From NCBI GenBank assembly GCA_903905395.1, contig CAIVGD010000086.1, forward strand, positions 1-5,809: 5,809 nucleotides of DNA. The letters run 5' to 3'. Below, one piece after another: positions 5,598 through 5,809 of the stretch. Within the stretch, counting starts at the first letter, position 1; each line of letters starts with the position of its first letter. Both the position numbers and the translations under genes were made by a program. Source of the DNA: an uncultured Verrucomicrobiota bacterium. GTDB taxonomy: Bacteria; Verrucomicrobiota; Verrucomicrobiia; Methylacidiphilales; Verrucolacustridaceae. The notes beneath the pieces were generated by a model that worked only from the letters and a program-made list of their open reading frames with translations, did not search any database and was not told where the DNA came from.

Positions 5598-5809
5598 AGG
5601 ATTCAGGTTTTGAAGTGGTTGATTGGTTCAAGAAGCTTAACTTTGCGATTCTGGGCGGCTCAAACTTTTAACCCCTTTCAAAAAAAAACACGCCCCACCC
5701 GAGCGCTAGGAGAATTTCTTTCGACCCTGGAGTTTTCCAGAACTTGAGGCTCCCGCTTCCGCGTCCGCCTTCCAATCAAGGCATGACGTTTTCGGATTAA
5801 GGTTGGGCC
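5598..5809. other. Intergenic region after leuD with no supported gene
   Basis: No plus-strand reading frame of note exists; the ATG at 5783 gives only five codons. A short perfect inverted repeat CTGGA-GTTT-TCCAG lies at 5727-5740 and has no T run after it. On the minus strand one frame is open from the window edge (5807) to a TAG at 5708-5706, encoding 33 residues rich in Ala, Ser, Gly and Lys, with the stop directly abutting the possible terminator. This may be the last part of a gene to the right, or chance: a frame of 33 codons proves nothing, and a second minus-strand frame is also open there. Confidence 0.35.
5680..5706 (-). terminator. Possible intrinsic terminator of a minus-strand gene lying to the right
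   Basis: Read on the minus strand, a GC-rich hairpin CGCTC-GGGTG-GGGCG (5705 down to 5691, including one G-U pair; a further G-U pair can extend it to 5706/5690) is followed after one base by nine T residues (5688-5680). This is the arrangement of an intrinsic terminator. It would stop transcription entering from beyond 5809, meeting leuD head-on. The stem is short and contains wobble pairs, so strength is uncertain. Confidence 0.4.

Noticed and set aside
5727..5740. CTGGA-GTTT-TCCAG hairpin as leuD terminator
   Set aside because: It lies 130 bases after the stop, has a five-base stem and no T run on either side.
1..5809. tRNA, rRNA, CRISPR array, insertion sequence, prophage or toxin-antitoxin content
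   Set aside because: No direct repeat series, transposase motif, terminal inverted repeats or tRNA-like cloverleaf was found; almost all sequence is accounted for by the six genes.

Overview
The window is a densely packed bacterial chromosome segment of moderately high GC content, with six recognisable protein genes and only short gaps. The taxonomic signal is limited. The leuC/leuD sequence type, a stand-alone OvoA C-terminal-type methyltransferase, and start codons without a Shine-Dalgarno sequence suggest a Gram-negative, free-living bacterium, possibly of the Planctomycetota-Verrucomicrobiota group. That is a judgement from memory of the families, not something shown by the bases.

Layout: (1) 1-172, the 3' end of a ketopantoate reductase gene (panE/apbA type) on +. 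(2) 174-1520, an M20-family metallo-dipeptidase on -, convergent with panE and separated from it by one base. (3) 1521-1614, a short divergent intergenic region with a candidate promoter. (4) 1615-2772, a COG2309/M29 aminopeptidase-like metalloprotein on +. (5) 2769-3527, a stand-alone methyltransferase of the ovothiol (4-mercaptohistidine N1-methyltransferase) type on +, apparently overlapping gene 4 by four bases through a CTG start. (6) 3580-4989 and 4992-5597, leuC and leuD, the two subunits of 3-isopropylmalate dehydratase, two bases apart. (7) 5598-5809, non-coding on +, with a possible minus-strand terminator for a gene lying to the right.

How the genes fit together: leuC and leuD form one heterodimeric enzyme of leucine biosynthesis. 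PanE belongs to pantothenate synthesis, which shares the precursor 2-ketoisovalerate with leucine. The dipeptidase and the M29-like protein both look like peptide or small-amide metabolism enzymes read from one divergent control region. The methyltransferase is probably translated from the same message as the M29-like gene. Its family partner, the OvoA sulfoxide synthase, is not in the window.

No mobile element, CRISPR array, tRNA, rRNA or clear novel defence or biosynthetic system is visible. The points most worth a second look are the M29-like/ovothiol-methyltransferase pair (4 and 5), the probable CTG start joining them, and the loss in the M29-like protein of the tyrosine expected in true M29 peptidases.
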